64,000 nt of DNA from an uncultured Polaromonas sp. GTDB taxonomy: Bacteria > Pseudomonadota > Gammaproteobacteria > Burkholderiales > Burkholderiaceae_C. The translations under genes and the position numbers were made by a program. This document shows, piece by piece, positions 28,519 through 37,249 of the stretch. Below the pieces are notes generated by a model that was given only the letters and a program-made list of their open reading frames with translations, searched no databases and was not told the origin of the DNA. The stretch covers positions 1-64,000 of the forward strand of contig CALMEI010000033.1 in assembly GCA_937863225.1 (NCBI GenBank), given 5' to 3'. Position 1 is the stretch's first letter, and each line of letters starts with the position of its first letter.

Positions 28519-29247
28519 TTAACGCAATCCTGCCATGTAGTCTGCCACCGCTTTGATTTCACGGTCATTCATTTTTGCCGCCACCTGTGTCATTGCCACA
28601 CTGTTTTTGCGTGAGCCATCACGGAAAGTGTTCAATTGCAAAGCGGTGTAATCAGCATGCTGACCACTGACGCGCGGGTAAATGCTGGGGATGCCAGCAC
28701 CGTTGGGGCTATGACAACCTGCACAGGCGGGCACTTGTCGGTCTGCAATGCCACCACGGTAAATTTTCTCGCCCATGGTAATCAATTCTTTGTCTTTCGC
28801 TTGGCCTGGCTTGTTGGCTTTGGTTGCGAGCCAAGCGGCGATATTTTTCATATCTTGCTCACTCAACGCTGCCACCATTCCGGTCATGATAGCGTTGCTG
28901 CGTTTGCCAGATTTAAACTCTTGCAATTGCTTGACCAAATACTCGGGGTGTTGCTGTGCCAACTTGGGATTAACTGGAATCATGGAGTTGCCATCCGGTG
29001 CATGACAAGCTGCGCATACCGTGCCATAACTGGCTTCGCCTTTGACCAAATCTGCTTTGCCGACCATTTCCACCTTAGCTTCTTGCGATTTAGCGGCTTC
29101 TTTCGCTGGTACAACAACGGTTGCGGGTGCCGCGACAGGAGCAGCTGGATTTGCCGCGTAACTGTTCAAACAAGTGACTACACCCATGAACAAAGTCGCT
29201 GCCATTGATGCAATTTTTAATGATGGTTTAGAAAATATAGGTTTCAT
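28519..29247 (-). CDS. Di-heme cytochrome c4
   Basis: A ~242-residue periplasmic electron carrier with a signal peptide (AATLFMGVVTCLNSYAANP) and an Ala/Pro/Val-rich linker, then two cytochrome c domains with heme motifs CAACH and CAGCH. The distal Met ligands are probably in the IMTGMV and SVAMTQVA segments. Cytochrome c4 passes electrons to terminal oxidases, including cbb3 type. The ATG at 29247 gives a normal signal peptide; an upstream in-frame start at 29295 would add 16 residues. It sits upstream of resB-ccsB, the order seen across Burkholderiales. The linker is longer than in typical c4. Confidence 0.9.
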   Translation of the reverse strand: MKPIFSKPSLKIASMAATLFMGVVTCLNSYAANPAAPVAAPATVVVPAKEAAKSQEAKVEMVGKADLVKGEASYGTVCAACHAPDGNSMIPVNPKLAQQHPEYLVKQLQEFKSGKRSNAIMTGMVAALSEQDMKNIAAWLATKANKPGQAKDKELITMGEKIYRGGIADRQVPACAGCHSPNGAGIPSIYPRVSGQHADYTALQLNTFRDGSRKNSVAMTQVAAKMNDREIKAVADYMAGLR

Positions 29248-29383
29248 GTCGCGTGATTTGAGAAAAATAGCCAAATTAATCCGAAATTGAGCCAAGAATG
29301 CTCAACTTGTACAAGCCGTCTGATTTTACAATGAACTTGGGGGATTTAAAGGTATTCTGGATTTCGCCACTAATCCAAAGGAA

Positions 29384-30514
29384 TTACAGCTTCTTTCCCG
29401 CACTTTGCTCAGAAAAGCATACTGACACACAAAGACCACCCAAACGGGCTGCTCGACGTACATTGACATTCAATTTTTCAGATTCAGCGATTTGTTTAAC
29501 GATAGACCAGCCTAAACCGCTACCGTCTATGTGCTCCATGCTCTGCGACCTGAAAAAGCGCTCACCTAACTGGGTTATATCGGCTTCGGACATACCTGGC
29601 CCGCTGTCCGCAATTTCAATGCAAGTTTGTTTATTTTTTGAGAAGATGTTGACTTCAATTTGGGCATCTCTTGGGCTATAGCGCACAGCATTATCTAATA
29701 AGTTGCGTAGCAAAGATCCGATTAATGCTTCATTGCGCCCCATAACGAATACTGGATCTTCCGAGTCAGAATCCAAAGATAAGGATTGATTTTTAGCTTG
29801 CGCATGCATGGTTGCCAAAGCCAGCATGGTTCTTAATAAACGGTTTAAATCAAATTTCTGGGTTTGCAATTGAGAAGGTAGATGTTGGTTTTCGTTCTCT
29901 AACCTAGCTAAATACAGTAGTTGGTTGACCAAATGACTGGCTCTATCACAAGCAATCATCAACTCGCCCAACGCATGTCGTTGATCTATCAAATTGTCAG
30001 ATAAGCTGGCTACTTGAGCTTGTGCACGCATTGCAGAAATAGGTGTTCTCAACTCGTGCGCAGCAGCTGATGTAAAGCGCTGCTCTTTTTCTACACTATC
30101 ACGCATTCGTTCGAAAAGTCGATTTAATTGATCGACAACCGGTTTGACCTCCAAGGGCAAATTTTGAGTCTCGACCGGATCAAATGAAAGGGAAGATCTA
30201 CTGGCAAGTGAGTTACTGAGAGTCGTCAAACTTCTGCTCGCAAAATGAATCGCAATGGCAATGCCAATCGCCATCAACGGCAAACTCACAGCCAAAGGCC
30301 AGGTTAGATCGCGCACCAAAGATTCAATTAAATCTAGTCGCTCAGACTGAAATTTTTCTGCTGTGAGATTGCCATTTAATAAATTAACAAGCAAAACTTC
30401 TAAATCGCGACTGGCCTCATACCAGACAAACAGTCCAGATGCCAGCCACAAAACAATGTTCCCACCAATGATCCAAAATAACAGCCTCGAGCGCAACGAA
30501 TAATGTTTTGACAT
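29384..30514 (-). CDS. QseC-type sensor histidine kinase
   Basis: A 376-residue inner-membrane kinase. It has TM1 at about residues 11-31 and TM2 at about 72-91, with only some 40 residues between, so the sensor loop is short. A HAMP-like segment follows. The H-box is AAAHELRTPIS with phospho-accepting His153, the N-box is NLLDNAVRYS, and the G-boxes are DSGPGM and GSGLGWSIV. It lies 10 bp downstream of the response-regulator gene in the same operon. The signal is unknown. In relatives cytochrome c4 is usually next to engB; here this operon lies between them. Confidence 0.9.
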   Translation of the reverse strand: MSKHYSLRSRLLFWIIGGNIVLWLASGLFVWYEASRDLEVLLVNLLNGNLTAEKFQSERLDLIESLVRDLTWPLAVSLPLMAIGIAIAIHFASRSLTTLSNSLASRSSLSFDPVETQNLPLEVKPVVDQLNRLFERMRDSVEKEQRFTSAAAHELRTPISAMRAQAQVASLSDNLIDQRHALGELMIACDRASHLVNQLLYLARLENENQHLPSQLQTQKFDLNRLLRTMLALATMHAQAKNQSLSLDSDSEDPVFVMGRNEALIGSLLRNLLDNAVRYSPRDAQIEVNIFSKNKQTCIEIADSGPGMSEADITQLGERFFRSQSMEHIDGSGLGWSIVKQIAESEKLNVNVRRAARLGGLCVSVCFSEQSAGKKL

Positions 30515-30524
30515 CTAAGCAACG

Positions 30525-31196
30525 CTAACTCTGTACATCGTGTTTGATTTGATAACCAATACCCCGTATGGTTTGAATGACATCTTTGCCTAATTTTTTC
30601 CGCAAATTATGCACATGAACTTCTATGGCATTGCTGTCAACTTCTTGCCCCCATGAGTAGAGTTGTTGTTCCAAATGGTCACGTGTTAACACACGTCCAT
30701 TTGCCATTAGTAAAGCTTGCAACAAATCAAATTCTCGACTCGATAAATTTACACTAAGACCATCTACCAATACATCACGGGTGACACTGTTGACGCTGAT
30801 TGAACCTACACAAATCACCGATTGAGCGGCTGCGCCTTGCGCTCGTCTGGTCAGTGCTCGCAAGCGCGCTGCTAAAACTGACAAATCGACAGGCTTAACG
30901 ACATAATCATCAGCACCAGCATCCAATGCAGTTGCAATCGCATGATTGGCATCATGCGCAGTCAACACCAAAACTGGTGCAGTGTTTTTTTCACTTCGCA
31001 TTTGTTGCAGAACTTCTAAACCTGAAATTCGCGGCATTGATATATCCAGAACGACGATGGCATACTCAGATTGACGTATTTCATGCAAGGCAGCGAAACC
31101 ATCACGTACCCAATTAACTTGAAAGCCCTGCAACCGCAAACCACTTTGCAACGCATCACCAAGTTGGGGGTCATCCTCAGCTATTAAGATTTTCAT
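30525..31196 (-). CDS. OmpR/QseB-family response regulator
   Basis: A 223-residue transcription factor. The receiver domain has acidic pocket Asp8-Asp9, phospho-acceptor Asp51 (VVLDISMP) and the conserved Lys in VVKPVD. The C-terminal winged-helix DNA-binding domain carries SSREFDLLQALL and NAIEVHVHNLRKKLG with IRGIGYQI. An upstream in-frame start (31265) would add 23 residues that do not fit the family; MKILIAEDD at 31196 is the normal beginning. It is divergent from engB with a 185-bp gap that should contain its promoter. Target genes are not evident. Confidence 0.92.
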   Translation of the reverse strand: MKILIAEDDPQLGDALQSGLRLQGFQVNWVRDGFAALHEIRQSEYAIVVLDISMPRISGLEVLQQMRSEKNTAPVLVLTAHDANHAIATALDAGADDYVVKPVDLSVLAARLRALTRRAQGAAAQSVICVGSISVNSVTRDVLVDGLSVNLSSREFDLLQALLMANGRVLTRDHLEQQLYSWGQEVDSNAIEVHVHNLRKKLGKDVIQTIRGIGYQIKHDVQS

Positions 31197-31381
31197 ATTC
31201 AATAGAATTATTTCATTGTCAGACTGTCCATCATCTGCACTATATTCGAAAGCAATACTGAACACCTTACAGCAATGAAATTAAAGCATTCTTAATTTTT
31301 TGGAAATTTTTCATCGAAAAATGACCTTCCCAGAGATCTTTTGATTTCTAATCAGTTCTCTATTCGGTTCTAATAGAGGCT

Positions 31382-32077
31382 ATGCCGACGACCTTGCACA
31401 CACACACAACTGCTATTCCAGATCAATCCAGTGATTTAGTAGCTGACAAAAAAATTGCCATGGGCTGGATGCACACGGCAAAATTTTTGACCACCGCACC
31501 TCAATTGGAATTTTTACCCCCTTTGTCGGTACCCGAGATCGCTTTTGTTGGTCGCTCTAATGCAGGTAAATCAACTTGCATCAATACCTTGACACAGCAA
31601 CACCGATTGGCGTTTGCTTCAAAAAAACCTGGGCGTACGCAAAGCATTAATCTTTTTAGTTTGGGCAAACAAGGCATCACCGATGCGGTACTTGCTGACT
31701 TGCCAGGTTATGGCTATGCAGCTGTACCTAAAGCCGATAAGCTGCGTTGGCAACGTGTGATGGCAAATTATTTGATGACGCGACCCAATCTTAAAGCCAT
31801 TGTTTTGATGTGCGACCCACGCCATGGCATCACTGAATTGGACGAGATATTGCTGGAAGTGATACGCCCCCGCATTGAAGAGGGTTTGAAGTTCTTGGTG
31901 GTATTGACCAAGTCTGACAAACTCAACAAGACTGAAGCCGCTAAAGCGTTGTCCATCATGCAAATTCAAGCTGGCGGTGGTGAAGTGCGCTTGTTCTCAG
32001 CGCTAAAGAAAAGAGGCGTTGATGATGTTGCTCTCTTGCTCTGGCAATGGACTCATGATGTCAGAAATGCTATATAA
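31382..32077 (+). CDS. engB: Ribosome-biogenesis GTP-binding protein EngB (YihA/YsxC)
   Basis: Essential small GTPase involved in large-subunit assembly. The 231-residue product has G1 GRSNAGKST (residues 57-65), a G2 threonine in GRTQSINLF, G3 DLPGYG, G4 TKSD and a G5-like SALKKRG. The ~25-residue N-terminal extension is poorly conserved, and a later start at ATG 31460 (MGWMHTAKF) is possible. The last two codons and the TAA stop (GCT ATA TAA) are the first bases of a dispersed AT-rich element, so the C-terminus is element-derived. Confidence 0.95.
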   Translation: MPTTLHTHTTAIPDQSSDLVADKKIAMGWMHTAKFLTTAPQLEFLPPLSVPEIAFVGRSNAGKSTCINTLTQQHRLAFASKKPGRTQSINLFSLGKQGITDAVLADLPGYGYAAVPKADKLRWQRVMANYLMTRPNLKAIVLMCDPRHGITELDEILLEVIRPRIEEGLKFLVVLTKSDKLNKTEAAKALSIMQIQAGGGEVRLFSALKKRGVDDVALLLWQWTHDVRNAI

Positions 32078-32138
32078 TTAATAGCACTGTAGGCAGTATT
32101 TATGCCGCATACAGCCTAATTTTCCATATATTTTTGTC
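32068..32138 (+). repeat. Dispersed ~70-bp AT-rich element, copy 6 (encodes ends of both flanking genes)
   Basis: Reads TGCTATATAATTAATAGC, ACTGTAGGCAGTATTTATGC, CGCATACAGCCTAATTTTCC and ATATATTTTTGTC. Its left end gives engB its stop codon; its right end, on the minus strand, gives the DUF1499 gene the codons for QKYMEN and its TAG stop. The entire convergent gap is therefore element sequence. Confidence 0.92.
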
Positions 32139-32598
32139 GAATGAGCTCGATTCTTGCTCGATTGACACCAAAGTCTTTGCGGCCCAATCGACTGGCACTG
32201 CGTACATCTATTACGCCCTTTGCGGGGTTAAACCAAAATTCAATGTCATCTACAAATTTCAGCAAACGGGTTTGTGATTGGGCATAGATGTAGTCAGGCT
32301 TGGTTTCAACAATTGATGTGCTTCGCATGCTGCGCAAAACGACATCTAAACTTACCATGGATGCAGTCAGGCTGTTGTTTTTTAGGGGTAGTGGCTCAAT
32401 CCGCGCATACTGAAGTTGCGGATGATCAGCGTACAAATCTGCCTGGCTGCTGACACTATTTGGCGTGAATGATGGTTGCTTCAATCGATCTGTTTTGACC
32501 CCAAGGTTTGAAGGTTGTTTGCCGCTTAGAAAACCCAATTGTCCAGCTAACACCACGACCACAATGAGTGCAAACAAAAAGTAAATGACCATTTTCAT
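32116..32598 (-). CDS. DUF1499-family membrane-anchored protein
   Basis: A 160-residue protein with an N-terminal membrane helix (VIYFLFALIVVVVLAGQLGF) and a DUF1499 domain whose signature DDIEFWFNPAKGVIDVRSAS and GRKDFGVNRARIELIR is near the C-terminus. The function of this family is unknown. The N-terminal helix and basic start (MKMV) suggest an inner-membrane anchor or uncleaved signal. The final residues QKYMEN and the TAG stop lie within a dispersed element. lysA lies 25 bp upstream on the same strand, so co-transcription with lptM-lysA is likely. Confidence 0.85.
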   Translation of the reverse strand: MKMVIYFLFALIVVVVLAGQLGFLSGKQPSNLGVKTDRLKQPSFTPNSVSSQADLYADHPQLQYARIEPLPLKNNSLTASMVSLDVVLRSMRSTSIVETKPDYIYAQSQTRLLKFVDDIEFWFNPAKGVIDVRSASRLGRKDFGVNRARIELIRQKYMEN

Positions 32599-32623
32599 AG
32601 GATTGTTCCTTCAGTTCGACGAA

Positions 32624-33934
32624 TTATGCGACCAGCTTTTCCATGCGCATTTGATCTTGACTGTTTTCACGTTGGCGAATCAAATGCGCAGAATCACCAT
32701 CAACCAATATTTCGGCTGCACGCCCACGGGAGTTGTAATTGCTGGCCATGCTCATGCAGTAAGCACCTGCAGACATCACGGCCAACAAATCACCTGGTTT
32801 GACTTGAAGCTCACGATCGCGTCCAATCCAATCACCGCTTTCACACACAGGGCCAACCACATCGTAGTTTTGCTTAATTGATTTGGTATCAGCGTTTTGC
32901 AAAACGGGAACAATCGCATGGTAGGCTTGGTACATGGCAGGCCTAGGCAAGTCGTTCATGGCTGCATCTATGATGCAAAAATTTTTCTGCTCTCCAGGTT
33001 TAAGGTAGAGAACTTCAGTCACACAGATGCCTGCATTGCCAACCAAAGAACGGCCTGGCTCAATCATCAACGGACGATCACCAAAACCTCTGGCATCTAA
33101 TTTGGCTAATAATTTTTTCCACAAAGCATCCGCTTGTGGCGGTTGTTCGCCGTTGTAAGATATTCCCAAGCCACCACCAAAATCAAGATGGTGTATCGGC
33201 ACACCGGCTGATTCAATGCTCTCAACCAAATCGAGCATTCGGTCTACAGCGTCCAAATAGGGTCCGTCATCGACAATTTGCGATCCGATGTGACAGTCAA
33301 TCCCCAGCACTTTTAAACCAAGCAACTTTGCAGCATGTTGATAACAGGTGACGGTGCGATCGGCTGCAATACCAAATTTACTTCCCTTTAAGCCTGTAGA
33401 AATATAGGGGTGCGTTTTGGGGTCGACATTGGGATTGACGCGAATGCTCACATTGGCCGTCTTACCATCTGCCAAAGCGACTTCGTTCAGCACTTCAAGC
33501 TCCTCTTCGCTTTCAACATTAAAACAACCTACGCCAGCATTCAATGCGTGGCGCATTTCGGTTCGCGTTTTACCAACACCCGAAAATATGACTTTTGAAG
33601 CATCACCGCCTGCAGCAAGTACACGATCGAGTTCGCCGCCTGAAACGATATCAAACCCGCAACCTGCATCAGCGAAAACCTGCAATACGCCCAAGGTGGA
33701 ATTGGCCTTCATTGCATAACAAATTTGCACTTGACGTCCCGCAAAACCCTTTTGATAAGCGGCCAAAGCAGCAAGCATGGACGCTTTTGAATAAACGAAC
33801 AATGGCGTACCAAATTCTTCTGCCAATTTGGCAATGTCGTTGTTTTCTGCAGTCAATAGACCGCTGCAATAAGAGAAATGGGGATTACCAGGCAGCAGCT
33901 TGGATTCTGAAGATATTGAAGGAAGGACAGACAT
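32624..33934 (-). CDS. lysA: Diaminopimelate decarboxylase
   Basis: PLP enzyme making L-lysine from meso-diaminopimelate. The 436-residue product has FGTPLFVYSKASM at the start of the fold, the PLP lysine at residue 76 (CYAMKAN), the HIGSQI and DFGGGLGISY segments, EPGRSLVGNAG, and the second-domain active-site CESGDWIGRDR near residue 370. Length and order fit the family. It starts five bases after the lptM stop, the usual lptM-lysA operon beside divergent cyaY. Confidence 0.97.
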   Translation of the reverse strand: MSVLPSISSESKLLPGNPHFSYCSGLLTAENNDIAKLAEEFGTPLFVYSKASMLAALAAYQKGFAGRQVQICYAMKANSTLGVLQVFADAGCGFDIVSGGELDRVLAAGGDASKVIFSGVGKTRTEMRHALNAGVGCFNVESEEELEVLNEVALADGKTANVSIRVNPNVDPKTHPYISTGLKGSKFGIAADRTVTCYQHAAKLLGLKVLGIDCHIGSQIVDDGPYLDAVDRMLDLVESIESAGVPIHHLDFGGGLGISYNGEQPPQADALWKKLLAKLDARGFGDRPLMIEPGRSLVGNAGICVTEVLYLKPGEQKNFCIIDAAMNDLPRPAMYQAYHAIVPVLQNADTKSIKQNYDVVGPVCESGDWIGRDRELQVKPGDLLAVMSAGAYCMSMASNYNSRGRAAEILVDGDSAHLIRQRENSQDQMRMEKLVA

Positions 33935-33939
33935 GTTGA

Positions 33940-34206
33940 CTATTTTTTAACCGCTGCTGGTGTTGTTGTACTTGAATCCACGTTGTCATTGGATGTCGCT
34001 TTTGACGACGCTGATTCTGGCTTTGCCGTGACAGATTCAACCAAACTTGTGCGTTGTGTACCAGCTGGAACTTGTGGCAAGTACAAAGAGCCACGTTGGC
34101 CGCACGCGCTGAGCACCAAAGCCGCTATCAAAATTGATAGACTTTTGAATAGCCCTAATTTACATGGGTTGATGACACTGTTTACAATTTGCATGGTATT
34201 TTTCAT
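33940..34206 (-). CDS. lptM: LptM-type small lipoprotein (YifL family)
   Basis: A short lipoprotein with the hydrophobic stretch SLSILIAALVLSAC and the family mark CGQRGSLYLP directly after the lipobox cysteine, followed by a low-complexity Ser/Thr/Ala/Lys tail. In E. coli LptM associates with the LptDE lipopolysaccharide translocon. The start is uncertain: in-frame ATG codons at 34206 and 34194 are both possible and neither has a clear ribosome-binding site. If 34206 is used, only 13 bp separate it from the divergent cyaY start. It is five bases upstream of lysA in the usual order. Confidence 0.85.
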   Translation of the reverse strand: MKNTMQIVNSVINPCKLGLFKSLSILIAALVLSACGQRGSLYLPQVPAGTQRTSLVESVTAKPESASSKATSNDNVDSSTTTPAAVKK

Positions 34207-34219
34207 AATCCACATTGTA

Positions 34220-34549
34220 ATGACTGACATAGAATTTCTTGACCTTGCAGAAAATGCACTTAAACGGATAGAGGCGGCATGTGACCTCATTAATGCAACC
34301 ACTGATACCGACATTGACAACCAACGCACAGGTAACATGGTCACGCTGACATTTGAAAACCGCAGCCAGATTATCGTGAATCTACAAAAACCATTGCAAG
34401 AAATTTGGCTCGCTGCCAAACGAGGTGGCTTTCATTATAAAAATAACAACGGTCAATGGCTGGATACCAAAGGTCATGGCGAACTGTTTCAAATGCTTTC
34501 AGATTTCGCCAGTGAGCAATCACTCAGCAAGTTGAGTTTCAATGCTTAA
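34220..34549 (+). CDS. cyaY: Frataxin-like iron-donor protein CyaY
   Basis: A 109-residue protein with the acidic first helix DIEFLDLAENALKRIEAACD and the strand-rich core NMVTLTFENRSQIIVN, KPLQEIWLAAKRGGFHY and the following WLDTKG segment. Frataxin-type proteins bind iron and modulate Fe-S cluster assembly on IscU/IscS. The ATG at 34220 gives the normal N-terminus; further upstream in-frame codons belong to the shadow of lptM. Its 3' end overlaps that of mrcA by 11 bp on the other strand. Confidence 0.93.
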   Translation: MTDIEFLDLAENALKRIEAACDLINATTDTDIDNQRTGNMVTLTFENRSQIIVNLQKPLQEIWLAAKRGGFHYKNNNGQWLDTKGHGELFQMLSDFASEQSLSKLSFNA

Positions 34550-36944
34550 ACAAATCCAGTATTGATCGTTTTTCAGATTCGTTCAGCGAATTGTTTGTAT
34601 TCACACTTGCTTCTCCATCAGGTGGGACGTAATCTTCCATACCCAGACTGCGGATGCCTCCTCCGGCAAATTCAGTATATTCCCAGTCACCACTGGCGCG
34701 AGTGACTCCTTCTGGGGGCTTTAAGTCTGCAATTGGCACACCTTTGAGTGCTTGTTGCATGTAGCTGATCCAGATGGGCAAACTTAAACCCCCGCCCGTT
34801 TCAGCATTTGAACTGCCCAATGGTTTCGGATTGTCATAGCCCATCCATACCACAGCGGCTAAGCTTGGGTGAAAACCGGCGAACCAAGCATCTATCGAAT
34901 CATTGGTTGTCCCCGTTTTGCCATAAATATCACCACGAGCCAGCGCAGCCTTTGCTTTAGCAGCCGTCCCCACGCTGGTGACTTCTTGTAAAAGACTGGT
35001 GGTAACAAAGGCATTTCTGGCATCAATTACACGCATCGTTTCGTTTAATGAGATTGGTTTTGTCTCAGCAATCACTGCCCCTTTGTGATCAGTAATTTTG
35101 CTGATGAGATAAGGGTTCACGCGATATCCGCCATTAGCAAAGACAGAATAGGCACTTGCCATTTGCAATGGTGTCACTGCACCAGCACCAAGAGCCATTG
35201 TGAGATAGGGAGGGTGACGCTCTGCTTCAAAACCAAATTTGGTGATCCAATCCTGGGCATTTTGTGGGCCCACTTCTTTCAAAATACGGATTGAAACCAT
35301 GTTTTTAGATTTGGCTAAACCCGTGCGCATGGACATAGGCCCACTGAATTTTCCATCGTAATTTTTCGGCTCCCATGGCTGTCCACCTGTCACACTGGCA
35401 TCAAAAAACAATGGGGAGTCATTGATCACAGTGGCTGGTGAGAGACCTTTCTCTAATGAAGACGAATAAATAAAGGGTTTGAAACTTGAGCCTGGTTGTC
35501 GCCATGCTTGGGTAACATGGTTAAATTTATTCTTGTTGTAGTCAAACCCACCAACAAGGGCTTTGATTTCACCGTTTCGCGGGTCCAGCGCAACGAATGC
35601 ACCTTCAACTTCTGGCAATTGTGCAATTTCCCACGTATCTTTATTGGATTTGATAACACGTATCACCGCCCCCCGTCGGATTTTAAGATTCGCAGGGGCT
35701 TTATCCGAAAGACCCAGTGAGGCCAATTTCAAACCATCTCCTGAAATCTCAATCGTTTCCGCGTTTTGCATCATGGCGCTCACTTTTTTGCCGTTAACAC
35801 CTGTGACGACTGCTACCTTTAAATCATCCATGTTGTGATGATCTGTTAATACGTTATCAACTGCATCCTCAAGTTCCGCTTGACTGCTTGGTAAATCTAC
35901 AAAAAGTTCCGGCCCACGATAACTTTGACGTTTTTCAAAGTCCATGATGCCTTTGCGCAAAGCGTTGTAAGCAACTGTCTGATCAGTGTGTTTAATTGTT
36001 GTATACACATGCAAACCCTTGGTATATGTGTCTGCACCATATTGCGCATAAACCATCTGCCTAACTGCCTCAGAAACATATTCGGCATGCGGTTTGTTTG
36101 TATCGCTGTCTCTTTTAAGCTTGAGCACCTCTTTTCCGGCTGCAGCTGCTTGCTCTTTAGTGATAAAGTCATTCTCCAGCATGCGCTCTATGATATAAAG
36201 TTGACGCACGCGTGCTCGGCTGGGATTCACTATTGGATTGAATGTCGAGGGCGCTTTAGGCAATCCAGCCAACATGGCGGCCTCTGCTATAGAAATTTCT
36301 TTAAGTGGCTTACCAAAATATATTTCTGCAGCCGATGCAAATCCGTAAGCACGTTCGCCTAAAAAGATTTGATTCATGTATATCTCTAGAATCTGATCTT
36401 TTGTTAATAAACTTTCAAGCTTAAAAGTTAATAAAACTTCATAAATCTTACGCACATACGATTTTTCGGAGGACAAATAGACATTTCTGGCCACTTGCAT
36501 GGTAATTGTGGACGCACCTTGGCTTTTAGATCGCCCCAAATTTGCCACCACCGCACGTAACATGCTTCTGTAATTGATACCTCCATGAGAATAAAAATCA
36601 GAATCCTCAATGGCAATGACAGCATCTTTCATCACCTTTGGGATTTGAGCTATTGGCGTTAATTGGCGCAATTCCTCACCAAACTCACCAATCAAAACCC
36701 CTTCCGCCGAATAAACACGCAAAGGTAACTTGGGACGATAGTCGGACAATTCTGAAACATCCGGCAATTTTGGATACGCTAATGCCAAGGCCAGTCCAAC
36801 AACCAACGTCAAGACCGCAAGCACCCCCAATACAGCCGTCCCCCCCCAAAGGACCACTTTTCGAATCATTGGTAAATCTTGCGCCATATATTTAGGTGTT
36901 TGCAAACCTGCGGTGCTCGAATCATGGTCAGACTGCAATGTCAT
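34539..36944 (-). CDS. mrcA: Penicillin-binding protein 1A (bifunctional glycosyltransferase/transpeptidase)
   Basis: A class A PBP of 801 residues that polymerises and crosslinks peptidoglycan. It has a cytoplasmic N-terminus, a membrane helix near residues 30-56, and a GT51 domain with catalytic Glu113 (AIEDSDFYSHGG) and QGASTITMQVARN. The transpeptidase domain has SxxK at Ser486-Lys489 (PGSSFKPF), SKN in LAKSKNMVSI and KTG in GKTGTTND. It is divergent from pilM, as in other Gram-negative bacteria with this pil locus. A perfect 12-bp inverted repeat lies just upstream of its start. The gene overlaps cyaY at the 3' end. Confidence 0.96.
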   Translation of the reverse strand: MTLQSDHDSSTAGLQTPKYMAQDLPMIRKVVLWGGTAVLGVLAVLTLVVGLALALAYPKLPDVSELSDYRPKLPLRVYSAEGVLIGEFGEELRQLTPIAQIPKVMKDAVIAIEDSDFYSHGGINYRSMLRAVVANLGRSKSQGASTITMQVARNVYLSSEKSYVRKIYEVLLTFKLESLLTKDQILEIYMNQIFLGERAYGFASAAEIYFGKPLKEISIAEAAMLAGLPKAPSTFNPIVNPSRARVRQLYIIERMLENDFITKEQAAAAGKEVLKLKRDSDTNKPHAEYVSEAVRQMVYAQYGADTYTKGLHVYTTIKHTDQTVAYNALRKGIMDFEKRQSYRGPELFVDLPSSQAELEDAVDNVLTDHHNMDDLKVAVVTGVNGKKVSAMMQNAETIEISGDGLKLASLGLSDKAPANLKIRRGAVIRVIKSNKDTWEIAQLPEVEGAFVALDPRNGEIKALVGGFDYNKNKFNHVTQAWRQPGSSFKPFIYSSSLEKGLSPATVINDSPLFFDASVTGGQPWEPKNYDGKFSGPMSMRTGLAKSKNMVSIRILKEVGPQNAQDWITKFGFEAERHPPYLTMALGAGAVTPLQMASAYSVFANGGYRVNPYLISKITDHKGAVIAETKPISLNETMRVIDARNAFVTTSLLQEVTSVGTAAKAKAALARGDIYGKTGTTNDSIDAWFAGFHPSLAAVVWMGYDNPKPLGSSNAETGGGLSLPIWISYMQQALKGVPIADLKPPEGVTRASGDWEYTEFAGGGIRSLGMEDYVPPDGEASVNTNNSLNESEKRSILDLFKH

Positions 36945-37249
36945 ATCAGAATTTTCTCAAAATAATTTGTAAAGCAATAGTATATGAAAGCGCACGATCC
37001 AAAATTATTTTGAAGTTAAACTGATTAATCTACCTAGCAATTCTGGTAACACATAAAGTTTATGCGCTAAGTTTGTGTCTTTATTGAACTAAAGAGTTCA
37101 TTTTTTTGTTGGATTGTGGCTACAATTTTGCTAGCAAGAAAGCTAAAAACGGCAAAATGGTGTAACCTGCTGATAGCATATGTACTATTGGCTAGGTAAT
37201 TTATTCGATATTTTGCCTTTGACCCTCATTAATCAACCTTGGATTTGAA
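36945..37249. other. 305-bp divergent regulatory gap between mrcA and pilM
   Basis: AT-rich and without a plausible ORF. It holds the 12-bp inverted repeat near mrcA, a weak hairpin TGAAC-TAAAGA-GTTCA with a following T-run (37084-37107), and a TACAAT (37121-37126) that might be a -10 element for pilM but has no good -35. Nothing else is recognised. Confidence 0.5.
36957..37013. repeat. Perfect 12-bp inverted repeat upstream of mrcA
   Basis: TCAAAATAATTT at 36957-36968 and AAATTATTTTGA at 37002-37013 are exact inverse copies with a 33-bp spacer. The proximal arm begins 13 bp upstream of the mrcA start codon, in the ribosome-binding region, so a hairpin in the mRNA could cover that region. 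Alternatively it is a split operator. Confidence 0.5.

Noticed and set aside
37084..37107. Hairpin TGAAC/GTTCA followed by a T-run as an intrinsic terminator.
   Set aside because: The stem has only five AT-rich pairs and lies in a divergent promoter gap with no known upstream transcript.
37172..37222. Possible further degenerate copy of the dispersed element upstream of pilM (GCTAGGTAATTTATTCG resembling CTAGGCAATAAATACG).
   Set aside because: Only about 12 of 16 bases match, and the head arms are not recognisable. It would be the only copy in a divergent gap, and the stretch is AT-rich, so chance is likely.
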